Assembly: GCA_018657655.1 (NCBI GenBank)
Contig: JABHWQ010000161.1
Span: 1 to 6,648 of the forward strand
Origin: Chloroflexota bacterium
GTDB taxonomy: Bacteria; Chloroflexota; Dehalococcoidia; SZUA-161; SpSt-899
DNA length: 6,648 nucleotides
Direction: 5' to 3'
The notes under the pieces were generated by a model. The model was not told the origin of the DNA, made no database searches, and was given only the letters and a program-made list of their open reading frames with translations. Positions 1 through 6,138 of this stretch are shown piece by piece (positions within the stretch are counted from its first letter, which is position 1; the number at the start of each line of letters is the position of its first letter). The translations under genes and the position numbers were made by a program.

Positions 1-2
1 CC

Positions 3-785
3 CGTTACGCATTGGCAGCTACCAGATATTTTTCCCATTACGGTCTGACCCCTGAAGAAGGTAAGACCATGCTGGCCAAGGTTTCGGTTAAGAGTCACTT
101 TAATGGCTCCCGAAACCCCAAGGCAGCCCTAAGACCGCCCATCACTGTGGAACAGGTTTTGAACGCACCGATCATAGCATGGCCGTTGGGTCTGTTCGAT
201 TGCTGCGGCATAAACGATGGTTCATCGGCCGCTATTCTGGTTCGGACTGAAGATGCCAAAAAATTCAGGCCCGATGGCGACTATATTACCATCAAGGGAT
301 CGGGAATTGCCTGCGGTCCTGGCTGGGGTAAGGAAAGACCTGACTATGATTACCTCCACTGGGAGGAGACGGAACAATGTGCCCGACAGGTTTATGAAAT
401 GGCCGGAATCAAGGATCCCCGTAAAGAGATGCAGGTGTTTGAATTGCACGACTGTTTCTCTATTGCCGAAGTAATTGCCGCCGAATCTCTAGGCCTCGTC
501 GAAAAAGGCAAAGCCAAAGAAGATATCGATGCCGGTAACTGGGAACAGGAAGGCGAAATACCCATCAACATTAGTGGGGGATTGAAATCGTTCGGACATC
601 CCGCTGGTGCTAGTGGCGGTAGAGAAATTTATGAATTTTATAAACAGTTCCAGGGTAAAGCGGAAGAACCGTCCCGCCAGCTAAAGGGTGATCTTAAAAT
701 GGGTATTGCTCATAACCAGGGCGGACATCCTGGTAATTTTGTATGCGGTATCACCATTGTTGGTGAGCCCCCGGCAGCCAAGTAA
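3..785 (+). CDS. SCP2/lipid-transfer-type thiolase (acetyl-CoA acetyltransferase-like or retro-aldolase), C-terminal part, 5' truncated
   Basis: The open frame runs in from the left edge; the first full codon is at position 3 and 260 residues are visible. Family members are about 390-400 residues, so roughly the first third, with the nucleophilic cysteine, lies outside. A TTG at 12 is in frame, but the homologous sequence continues upstream of it, so it is not the start. Visible motifs, counted from the first visible residue: the DGSSAA loop (72-77); HDCF (149-152), the signature that replaces NEAF in SCP2-type thiolases; SGGLKSFGHP (191-200) with the catalytic-type His of GHP; and a glycine-rich C-terminal strand with Cys248. 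Known members either cleave 3-ketoacyl-CoA or, when partnered with a DUF35 protein as in Ltp2, perform retro-aldol cleavage; which applies cannot be seen here. It heads the visible part of the operon, 19 bp before the hotdog gene. Family assignment is firm; substrate is unknown. Confidence 0.9.
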   Translation, partial: RYALAATRYFSHYGLTPEEGKTMLAKVSVKSHFNGSRNPKAALRPPITVEQVLNAPIIAWPLGLFDCCGINDGSSAAILVRTEDAKKFRPDGDYITIKGSGIACGPGWGKERPDYDYLHWEETEQCARQVYEMAGIKDPRKEMQVFELHDCFSIAEVIAAESLGLVEKGKAKEDIDAGNWEQEGEIPINISGGLKSFGHPAGASGGREIYEFYKQFQGKAEEPSRQLKGDLKMGIAHNQGGHPGNFVCGITIVGEPPAAK

Positions 786-804
786 TTACAACTGAGGAGG
801 AACC

Positions 805-1266
805 ATGCCAGAAGAAATTCCGTTGACTTTTGAAGAGCTGCAAGAGAAGGCCGGCAAGGAAGAAGTCGTCGAAACTCTTGAAATTGAGAAGTCGATGATC
901 CGCAATTTTGCTGCTGCTATCGGCGATACCAATCCGCTCTACAACGATGAGGAATATGCCAAAGGCAAGGGCTACAGTTCCATTATTGCCCCTCCTGGCT
1001 TCTTCACTGCAGCCGTGATGAGTTCTGCTTTTACCCGGTTACGTCCACAGATGCCCCTGGGAAGAGGCGTTGATGCCGGTGGTGAGTGGGATGTTCTCCT
1101 TCCCGTAGCAGCCGGAGATACACTGACAAATACTTTCAAATTTGTCGATGTTACCCAGGAGCAGGGCTCCAAGGGCATGAAAACATTCGTCAAATTCGAA
1201 ACCACTCACGTTAACCAACGAGGCGAGCTGGTGGCCAAAAGCCGCTCCCAGCTCATGAAGTTCTAG
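805..1266 (+). CDS. MaoC-like/FAS1-like dehydratase-domain protein (probable non-catalytic hotdog subunit)
   Basis: A 153-residue single-domain hotdog protein of the MaoC_dehydrat_N/FAS1-like type. The typical N-terminal helix-strand is followed by FAAAIGDTNPLY (35-46), then an IAPPGFF segment (61-67) and a closing strand with KSRSQLMKF at the C-terminus. In R-specific enoyl-CoA hydratases the catalytic pair is Asp and, five residues later, His. Here Asp41 is kept but the His position is Tyr46, and the usual HG of the hydratase signature is PP (63-64). This suggests a structural or substrate-binding partner rather than the catalytic subunit, as in the MaoC part of mycobacterial ChsH2. A GAGGAGG site (794-800) supports the ATG. 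The stop codon TAG merges into the ribosome-binding site of the next gene, so the two are probably made together and form a heteromer. The family is clear; the division of labour is inferred. Confidence 0.87.
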   Translation: MPEEIPLTFEELQEKAGKEEVVETLEIEKSMIRNFAAAIGDTNPLYNDEEYAKGKGYSSIIAPPGFFTAAVMSSAFTRLRPQMPLGRGVDAGGEWDVLLPVAAGDTLTNTFKFVDVTQEQGSKGMKTFVKFETTHVNQRGELVAKSRSQLMKF

Positions 1267-1276
1267 GAGGAAGATA

Positions 1277-1711
1277 ATGCCACATCATCAAGTATTTTTT
1301 GAAGACGTCAGCGAAGGTGATGAAATCACCCCGCTCAAGCAGAAAATCTCAAAGAAAGACCTTGTTATCTATGCGGTAACTGCTGGTGATCTCTACGAAC
1401 TTCATTACGATAAAGACACCGCCACAGCTCAGGGATTTAAGGATGTCATTGTCCACGGTAGGCTCAAAAGTGCTCTCTTGGCTCGCGCCGTTACTGACTG
1501 GATGGGCAATGACGGCAGAGTTACCAAGATGACCTGCAACAATCGGGGAGCTGACTTCCCCGGCGATGAGTTTACAGTTAAAGGCACGATAACCAAGAAG
1601 AGCCAGGAGAATGGGGAGAATCTCGTCGAACTGGATGTCTGGGGCGAGAATCCGGAAGGCAAAAAAACCACCTTTGGTACCGCAGTGGCCGCTCTTCCCA
1701 ACAAAGGTTAA
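1277..1711 (+). CDS. MaoC-family (R)-specific enoyl-CoA hydratase, catalytic subunit
   Basis: A 144-residue hotdog protein of the MaoC family, which adds water across the double bond of 2-enoyl-CoA to give 3-hydroxyacyl-CoA. The hydratase signature is intact: AGDLYELHYD (36-45) contains Asp38 and His43 with the five-residue spacing of the catalytic pair known from PhaJ and ChsH1. It is followed by GFKDVIVHG (53-61) with the conserved His-Gly. It starts 10 bp after the previous gene, with AGGAGG (1265-1270) overlapping that gene's TAG stop, which suggests translational coupling and matched subunit amounts. Its size and residue pattern resemble ChsH1, whose partner ChsH2 lacks the catalytic residues, just as the upstream protein does. 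The product probably feeds the SDR encoded next. Chain length and substrate class cannot be read from the sequence. Confidence 0.88.
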   Translation: MPHHQVFFEDVSEGDEITPLKQKISKKDLVIYAVTAGDLYELHYDKDTATAQGFKDVIVHGRLKSALLARAVTDWMGNDGRVTKMTCNNRGADFPGDEFTVKGTITKKSQENGENLVELDVWGENPEGKKTTFGTAVAALPNKG

Positions 1712-1730
1712 GTAAATCTAATTCCACGAT

Positions 1731-1737
1731 AAAGGAG
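1731..1737 (+). promoter_or_regulatory. Ribosome-binding site that fixes a TTG start
   Basis: AAAGGAG lies 8 nt before the TTG at 1746. No in-frame ATG or GTG lies nearby, and the Rossmann fold must begin within a few residues of this point, so TTG is the best start for the dehydrogenase. Confidence 0.75.
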
Positions 1738-1745
1738 TTTTCAAA

Positions 1746-2699
1746 TTGGGTGATAGACTCAAAGGTAAGAACGCAGTAGTAACCGGTGGCGGTCGAGGAA
1801 TCGGTCGAACGGTGTGTCTGGCACTGGCCCAGGAGGGTGCCAATGTAGTCGTGTGCGACTTGGGCGGCGCCATGGACGGAAGCGGAAATCAAGAGGCCTC
1901 GCCGGCTGATGAAGTAGTCAAAGAGTGCGAAGCACTCGGTGTTAAGGCCGTTGCCAACTATGGCAACGTGGCCAGTTTCGCAGATGCCGAAGGCATGATC
2001 AAGGCTTGCGTTGATAATTTTGGTAGGGTTGATATCCTGGTTAATATTGCTGGAATTGACAGACCAAAGATGATCTGGAACATGACCGAAGAGGAGTTCG
2101 ATCAGGTTGTCGCGGTTCATCTGAAAGGTACTTTCAATACAACCAGGCATGCTGCTCCTTTAATGCGGGAACAGCGGTATGGTCGCATAATCAACTGTGT
2201 TTCAGAAGCCTATCAGGGTGGAGTTACCCATATCAACTATGGTGCTGCCAAAGGCGGTATCGCCAGCTTCTCATATGGAACTGCCAGAGAGTTGGGCAAA
2301 TATGGAGTTACCTGCAACGTGTTCGTTCCCCGTGCTTCAACCCGAATGGTTCAGGGCGATGATGTCAAAAAGATGATCGCCAAGCGCGTAGAGGCCGGTC
2401 TGATGACTCAGGAAAAAGCAGATGAAATGGCAATGGACACTATGCCGCCAGAGTATTTCGTCAACTTCATGACGTATCTGGCCAGTGATGAGGCGAAAAA
2501 TGTTAATGGCCAGGTATTCCTGACCACTCCGGGTGCACTAGGATTGTTCAGTCAGCCTGAAATAGTCCTTCAAGAGCGCCACAATCCAAACGAAGATGGC
2601 CCATGGAGTTTTGATCAGTGTTCCCAGATTACCAAGGATAAACTGCTGGTCAATTACAAAAATCCGGCTCCTGAGCAACCGCCCAAAGAAAAGAAGTAA
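1746..2699 (+). CDS. Short-chain dehydrogenase/reductase, probable NAD-dependent 3-hydroxyacyl-CoA dehydrogenase
   Basis: A 317-residue classical SDR-fold oxidoreductase. Visible elements are the cofactor loop TGGGRGIG (13-20); acidic Asp38 at the end of the second strand, which favours NAD(H) over NADP(H); LVNIAG (98-103, the NNAG equivalent); and the catalytic Ser153, Tyr165 and Lys169 (YGAAK). The usual helix-4 Asn position is His125 in VHLKGTF, as is common in the 17-beta-HSD4-like branch. Classical SDRs are about 250 residues. This one has an insertion after strand 2 (about 40-57) and a tail of about 50 residues after the GQVFLTTPG segment, ending in a Pro/Lys-rich stretch. Position in the operon after the hydratase suggests oxidation of a 3-hydroxyacyl-CoA, though other secondary-alcohol substrates are possible. 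Translation starts at TTG. The SDR family call is firm; the substrate is inferred from neighbours. Confidence 0.9.
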   Translation: MGDRLKGKNAVVTGGGRGIGRTVCLALAQEGANVVVCDLGGAMDGSGNQEASPADEVVKECEALGVKAVANYGNVASFADAEGMIKACVDNFGRVDILVNIAGIDRPKMIWNMTEEEFDQVVAVHLKGTFNTTRHAAPLMREQRYGRIINCVSEAYQGGVTHINYGAAKGGIASFSYGTARELGKYGVTCNVFVPRASTRMVQGDDVKKMIAKRVEAGLMTQEKADEMAMDTMPPEYFVNFMTYLASDEAKNVNGQVFLTTPGALGLFSQPEIVLQERHNPNEDGPWSFDQCSQITKDKLLVNYKNPAPEQPPKEKK

Positions 2700-2747
2700 T
2701 CATTTACCAACAGAGAACGCAAAGATAGCAGCGATTGAAAATTCATT

Positions 2748-2768
2748 GTTCGCGGCGTTTTGGCGAAC
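2748..2768 (+). repeat. Small hairpin in the gap between dehydrogenase and crotonase genes
   Basis: GTTCGC (2748-2753) and GCGAAC (2763-2768) form a 6-bp stem with a 9-nt loop inside the 98-bp gap. No T-run follows, so it is not an intrinsic terminator. It could be an mRNA processing or stability element, or chance. No convincing promoter was seen in this gap. Confidence 0.35.
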
Positions 2769-2797
2769 TCCATGGTGAGAAATAAAAGGAGAATCAT

Positions 2798-3703
2798 ATG
2801 GCACAATTACATCCGCATCTGGAACTCGCACCGGTTGAGTTCACCAAATTAATCTATGAGAAAAAAGGCAATGTTGCTTACATTACCTTTAACGACCCGG
2901 ACAATCGGAATGCCACCGATTGGCCCGGAGAAAAAGGCCTGACCGACCAGTACTGGTATGCCCTCGATGATGCAGAGTTTGACGATGACATCAAAGTAAT
3001 AGTTATTCAGGGCAACGGAAAAGATTTCCACTCCGGTCATGACCTTAGTGGCGTGGGATTCATCTATGGTATGGGCACCGGGCAGAAGGACGAACGCAAG
3101 GCTAGTCAGAGGATACGATACTCCGTAGATAAAGGTTTCTTCCATGATCTGGCTATGAAACTGTTCCTCATTCCCAAGATCACAATTGTAAGGTGCCACG
3201 GAAACTGCCTCGGTGGCGGTGTCTACATTCCGCTGCATGCTGATCTTGCCATAGCTGCTGATAATGCTAAGTTTGGTTGTGTTGAGCAGCGGCTGGGATT
3301 TGCCGGAAGCGGTGCTCCAGTCAACTTGTTGATGATGACCGTTGGTATTAAAAGAGCAACTGATATGCTGCTTACCGGCCGAATCGTCAAGGGGGATGAG
3401 GCTGCGCGAATCGGGCTGGTTACCAAGTCTGTACCAGAGGATCAGCTGGATGCTGAGGTTGAGAAGATGGCTGAATCCATGTGCCTGCTTCCTCGTGACG
3501 GCATCGCCATCGGCAAGGCCACCCGTCGTCTCATTTTTGAGGGTTGGGGTCTGACCAACAGTTTGCAGGATATCACCCATACCATGTTCACCAACCTGCG
3601 CTGGGAAGCCGATGAGTACAATTTCTTCAAGGAGCGCCGAGACAAAGGAGTCAAGGAAGGCTTCAAGGGTCGCGACGAGCGATTCAAAGGGAAGGTCGAC
3701 TAG
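2798..3703 (+). CDS. Enoyl-CoA hydratase/isomerase (crotonase) family protein
   Basis: A 301-residue crotonase-fold acyl-CoA enzyme. The two oxyanion-hole segments are HSGHDL (78-83) and GNCLGGG (135-141). The segment ADNAKFGCVEQRLG (154-167) carries Glu163, equivalent to Glu164 of rat enoyl-CoA hydratase. The position equivalent to Glu144, normally in GGGCE, is Tyr143 here (GGGVY). Canonical hydratases need both glutamates; delta3,delta2-enoyl-CoA isomerases keep only the second, so isomerisation or another crotonase reaction is more likely than plain hydration. The C-terminal helical part ends in a basic, RD-rich segment (FKERRDKG...GRDERFKG) seen in many long crotonases. AAAGGAG just upstream supports the ATG. 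It is the last gene before a strong terminator. Fold and family are secure; the reaction is not. Confidence 0.9.
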   Translation: MAQLHPHLELAPVEFTKLIYEKKGNVAYITFNDPDNRNATDWPGEKGLTDQYWYALDDAEFDDDIKVIVIQGNGKDFHSGHDLSGVGFIYGMGTGQKDERKASQRIRYSVDKGFFHDLAMKLFLIPKITIVRCHGNCLGGGVYIPLHADLAIAADNAKFGCVEQRLGFAGSGAPVNLLMMTVGIKRATDMLLTGRIVKGDEAARIGLVTKSVPEDQLDAEVEKMAESMCLLPRDGIAIGKATRRLIFEGWGLTNSLQDITHTMFTNLRWEADEYNFFKERRDKGVKEGFKGRDERFKGKVD

Positions 3704-3738
3704 ATCTTAAACGCGAGAGGTTTGATCTGATATGACGC

Positions 3739-3780
3739 AAATCCCAATGCCTACTTCACCGTAAGCATTGGGATTTTGTT
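3739..3780 (+). terminator. Rho-independent terminator of the acyl-CoA operon
   Basis: AAATCCCAATGC (3739-3750) pairs perfectly with GCATTGGGATTT (3765-3776), a 12-bp stem. TAC/GTA can extend it inside after one mismatch. A TTTTGTTT run follows directly. It lies 35 bp after the crotonase stop and has the form of a strong intrinsic terminator, so the downstream CoA-transferase should have its own promoter. Confidence 0.88.
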
Positions 3781-3930
3781 TGTAACGTATTTGAGTATTA
3801 ACACACACCTAAAATGAATACAGCGAAACCACGATTCATGTCATTCCTGCGGACAGACTGTGTCATGATGTCGTCGCGAGAAAGGGATACCGCTGGTGGC
3901 GGTATGCATGGAAGAATAAGCTCGATGATA

Positions 3931-4003
3931 TGTCATTCTGGTGGAAATCAGAATCCAGAGGGGTGGCGAGCGGAATGGATTGCGGATCAAGTCCGCAATG
4001 ACA
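3931..4003. repeat. Nested REP/BIME-like palindromic repeat
   Basis: A 73-bp unit bounded by TGTCATT (3931-3937) and its inverse AATGACA (3997-4003). It holds two hairpins: ATTCTG (3935-3940) with CAGAAT (3949-3954), and a perfect 8-bp stem ATTGCGGA (3979-3986) with TCCGCAAT (3992-3999). It resembles the widespread dispersed bacterial repeats that begin GTCATTC and end GAATGAC, whose chance translations contain peptides such as ADQVRND, as this one does. It sits inside the larger inverted-repeat element and shares its terminal heptamer. Confidence 0.65.
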
Positions 4004-4072
4004 CGATTGAGTTGTACAGCGTCAATACTGGAATCGAAGAGCATTCTGGTAAGTTTCCAAGCTTTGCTTGCA

Positions 4073-4100
4073 GTGACATGGCACAATCAATTGGTATTAC
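4073..4100 (+). promoter_or_regulatory. Candidate sigma-70-type promoter for the CoA-transferase, with overlapping inverted repeat
   Basis: GTGACA (4073-4078, 5 of 6 to consensus) is 16 bp from TATTAC (4095-4100, 4 of 6), which is preceded by an extended TG dinucleotide. Transcription would start near 4107, about 46 nt before the ATG. An inverted repeat, CACAATC (4082-4088) and GATTGTG (4102-4108), brackets the -10 box and could be an operator. A promoter is expected here because a strong terminator lies upstream, but this exact assignment is a visual match only. Confidence 0.4.
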
Positions 4101-4152
4101 GGATTGTGACACAGTCTGCAAACACGGAATGACAGTTTTGTAGGAGGGCAAA

Positions 4153-5478
4153 ATGACACTTGAAACCTGGCAATCAGAATATGAACAGAAAATGACCACG
4201 CCGGAAGAGGCGGTCAAGGTCATCGAATCCGGTAACTATGTGGTCCTGAGTCAGCCGGAACCATTGGCTTTAGGATTAGCTCTATCTTCCCGAATAGGCG
4301 AGATAACCGGCGTCAAAGTTCATGGCGGTGGTGGGAGAGACCTTCCTTGGTTCGATCCTATTTTCGGCGAGTCGTTCCAGTTTGAAATTCCGTATGTACT
4401 GCCTCTAGTTCGTGAGATGATGGATGAAAAAAGAGGCGATTTCCAGGTAGTGGGACTGTACGCTTCCGCCGATGTAGCTTTCATGAAACCTATCGATGCC
4501 TATCTCATTCAGGTTGGCGAACCCGATGAACACGGCTATTGCAGTTTAGGTGCTTCGTGCTGGAATAAGCGGGAACTTTGCCGTACAGCTAAGCATGTGT
4601 TAGCTGAGGTGAATAAACGGAATGTTCGCACGTACGGAGAAAATTATGTCCATGTCTCTGAAATAGACTACTTTGTGGAGCATACCCCGTCAGAAAGACT
4701 TCCAGGTGGTACCGATCTGTTGGGCAGAAAAGTGAGTGGTCCGGGCGAACTGGAAAATACGGTTGCCGGGTACATCGGAGAGTTGGTTCCGGATGGTGCC
4801 TGTCTGGAGATCGGTGTTGGCGGTACTGCCGAATGGGTCGCTCGGCTGGGCGTGCTCGATAATAAAACCGATCTTGGGTGGCATTCCGAAAATACTCCAC
4901 GTGGCGTTGCTACACTGGTGAAGAACGGTGTCATTAACGGAAAACGAAAGCAGATCAATGTTGGAAAAGCGGTGGCAACGGCTGTTGGCGGTGGTTCCAA
5001 GGATGAGATGGACTACATCAATATGAATCCTCAGTTTGAAGTGTACCCTTCCAGCTACTGTCTGAATCCCAAAGTGATATCAGAGAACGATCGCGTGGTG
5101 GCTATCAACAGCGCCATCATGGTCGATCTTACCGGGCAGATATCGGCAGAATCAATTGGTACCAAGATGATGAGTGGTGCTGGCGGTCAAACATCCTTTG
5201 CTATCGGGGCGTATCTTTCCAATGGCGGACGCGCTATCACTGCCATACCGTCCACCGCTAAAGGTGGGGAGATGTCCAGGATCGTTCCGCAACTTACTCC
5301 GGGCACTGTCGTGAGCACGCCGCGAACGCTGGCTGATACCGTTGTAACCGAGTACGGGGTAGCCAAACTCAGAGGGAAAACTCAACGTGAACGAGCGATG
5401 GACCTGATCGGTGTGGCTCATCCTGACTTTAGAGCGGAGTTGGAGAAAGAGGCCAAGAGGCTTTACTGGCCTTCCTGA
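4153..5478 (+). CDS. Acetyl-CoA hydrolase/4-hydroxybutyrate CoA-transferase family protein
   Basis: A complete 441-residue class I CoA-transferase of the acetyl-CoA hydrolase/4-hydroxybutyrate CoA-transferase family, which moves CoA between a donor acyl-CoA and a free carboxylic acid through a glutamyl-CoA intermediate. The N-terminal domain has the VGEPDEHGYCSLG segment (121-133). The centre holds LGWHSE (241-246), whose Glu246 matches the catalytic glutamate of the LGIHTE motif in this family. The C-terminal domain shows GAGGQTSF (342-349), IPSTAKGGEMSRIVP (365-379) and VVTEYGVAKLRGK (397-409). Length matches the family. AGGAGGG (4142-4148) precedes the ATG. It follows a terminator and a repeat element, so it is likely its own transcription unit, yet it would suit the upstream cluster by activating its acid substrate or recovering CoA from the product. 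The physiological acid is unknown. Confidence 0.92.
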   Translation: MTLETWQSEYEQKMTTPEEAVKVIESGNYVVLSQPEPLALGLALSSRIGEITGVKVHGGGGRDLPWFDPIFGESFQFEIPYVLPLVREMMDEKRGDFQVVGLYASADVAFMKPIDAYLIQVGEPDEHGYCSLGASCWNKRELCRTAKHVLAEVNKRNVRTYGENYVHVSEIDYFVEHTPSERLPGGTDLLGRKVSGPGELENTVAGYIGELVPDGACLEIGVGGTAEWVARLGVLDNKTDLGWHSENTPRGVATLVKNGVINGKRKQINVGKAVATAVGGGSKDEMDYINMNPQFEVYPSSYCLNPKVISENDRVVAINSAIMVDLTGQISAESIGTKMMSGAGGQTSFAIGAYLSNGGRAITAIPSTAKGGEMSRIVPQLTPGTVVSTPRTLADTVVTEYGVAKLRGKTQRERAMDLIGVAHPDFRAELEKEAKRLYWPS

Positions 5479-5510
5479 TAGTATCGGGTTTTTAGTTGAT
5501 TTAGAATTAG

Positions 5511-5540
5511 GTGGCGAAGCAGGCATGTCTGCTTCGCCAC
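5511..5540. terminator. Bidirectional terminator-like hairpin between convergent genes
   Basis: GTGGCGAAGCAG (5511-5522) and CTGCTTCGCCAC (5529-5540) form a perfect GC-rich 12-bp stem with a 6-nt loop. It lies 33 bp past the CoA-transferase stop and 50 bp past the end of the opposing gene. Neither side has a proper T-tract (TGTTGT on the + side), so it may work with Rho or mainly protect 3' ends. Its position between converging units supports a terminator role. Confidence 0.65.
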
Positions 5541-5589
5541 TGTTGTACATAGGCTGGGGGAATAGTACACGAGCTGAAACTCGATGGGA

Positions 5590-6135
5590 CTACCTTCCTC
5601 GTTGTCTCCCAAATTTGTTGGGATACTGAAATGGATAGCGTCCGCCAGCACCTAAATCGTCGATTGGGCCTTTCCAATACCCTTTAAAGACACAATCTTT
5701 TGATTGAGAGCACGGGTTGGGACACTCATAGTGACCAATTTCTATAACTGCTCTGATTCCCAAATCGGTGGACATCGCTTCGCAGGGGAATAGGGTGACA
5801 GCGATGCGAGTTTCAGTAACCTCTGCTTCGTCTTGTGTCGCAGTTGCTTCCGAGTAATACAATGTGGCGGTTTTTATCACGTCACGTCTTGTTTCAGCAT
5901 ACTCGTAGCATTTTGTCGCGTTATCGATACCTATTGGAGCAAGGTGTGCAACAAGGTTTTTGGAGAACTCCTGCAGAAGTTCTGATTCCATTATCGGTTC
6001 TTTGGGGGCTACCCGAATCGAGATCGAGTAGTAATATCCGTTACGGCGCAAGTGCTCTCGTTTTACCGATTGCTCGTCCCAAACCAGCTCGGGATTGTCT
6101 TCCAGAAAACTCCGAATATCATCTAATTTACTCAT
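5590..6135 (-). CDS. Hypothetical protein with C-terminal cysteine cluster
   Basis: I do not recognise a family for this 181-residue protein. The start (SKLDDIRSFLEDNPELVWDE) looks like a charged, soluble helix; no signal peptide or membrane segment is visible. The middle has alternating hydrophobic and polar residues suggestive of beta strands (YYYSISIRV, 34-42; RIAVTLFP, 110-117; IRAVIEIG, 127-134). A compact cluster follows, His135, Cys138, Cys142 and Cys148 (HYECPNPCSQSKDC), which could bind a metal or form disulphides. The C-terminus is rich in Gly, Arg and aromatic residues (GGRYPFQYPNKFGRQRGR). The gene begins 3 bp after the HIT gene stop with only a weak ribosome-binding site, so it is probably translated by coupling. 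That tight arrangement is the main evidence that it is real, along with its length. Function unknown. Confidence 0.7.
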   Translation of the reverse strand: MSKLDDIRSFLEDNPELVWDEQSVKREHLRRNGYYYSISIRVAPKEPIMESELLQEFSKNLVAHLAPIGIDNATKCYEYAETRRDVIKTATLYYSEATATQDEAEVTETRIAVTLFPCEAMSTDLGIRAVIEIGHYECPNPCSQSKDCVFKGYWKGPIDDLGAGGRYPFQYPNKFGRQRGR

Positions 6136-6138
6136 GCT

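Larger units (their letters stand above)
3839..4134. mobile_element. MITE-like element with imperfect terminal inverted repeats
   Basis: The left end (3839-3865) and right end (4107-4134) are inverted copies. The outer 9 bp (TGTCATTCC and GGAATGACA) match perfectly, then 6-7 nt diverge, then 12 bp match perfectly (CAGACTGTGTCA and TGACACAGTCTG). The 296-bp interval has no credible gene, only short hairpins (ATACCGC/GCGGTAT at 3887-3905, CAAGC/GCTTG at 4058-4070) and a nested smaller element. No target-site duplication is visible next to the ends. The architecture fits a non-autonomous, transposase-dependent repeat or a compound of REP-type sequences. The boundaries are my inference from the inverted repeat. 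Confidence 0.6.

Noticed and set aside
12..14. TTG as start of the thiolase
   Set aside because: The frame stays open to the window edge, and the family needs about 130 more N-terminal residues, including the nucleophilic Cys.
1578..2150. 190-residue open frame antisense to the hydratase and dehydrogenase genes
   Set aside because: It overlaps two clear genes in antisense with no motif or start signal; a codon-bias shadow.
2700..2797. Separate promoter or terminator between the SDR and crotonase genes
   Set aside because: The hairpin there has no T-run, and no -35/-10 pair with suitable spacing was found, so the genes are treated as one operon.
2849..3580. 243-residue open frame antisense to the crotonase gene
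   Set aside because: It lies wholly within a well-supported gene on the other strand, has no ribosome-binding site and shows no recognisable motif.
3814..4143. 109-residue open frame on + covering the repeat region
   Set aside because: No ribosome-binding site, and its sequence is a translation of the inverted-repeat element, including the typical ADQVRND-type peptide of palindromic repeats.
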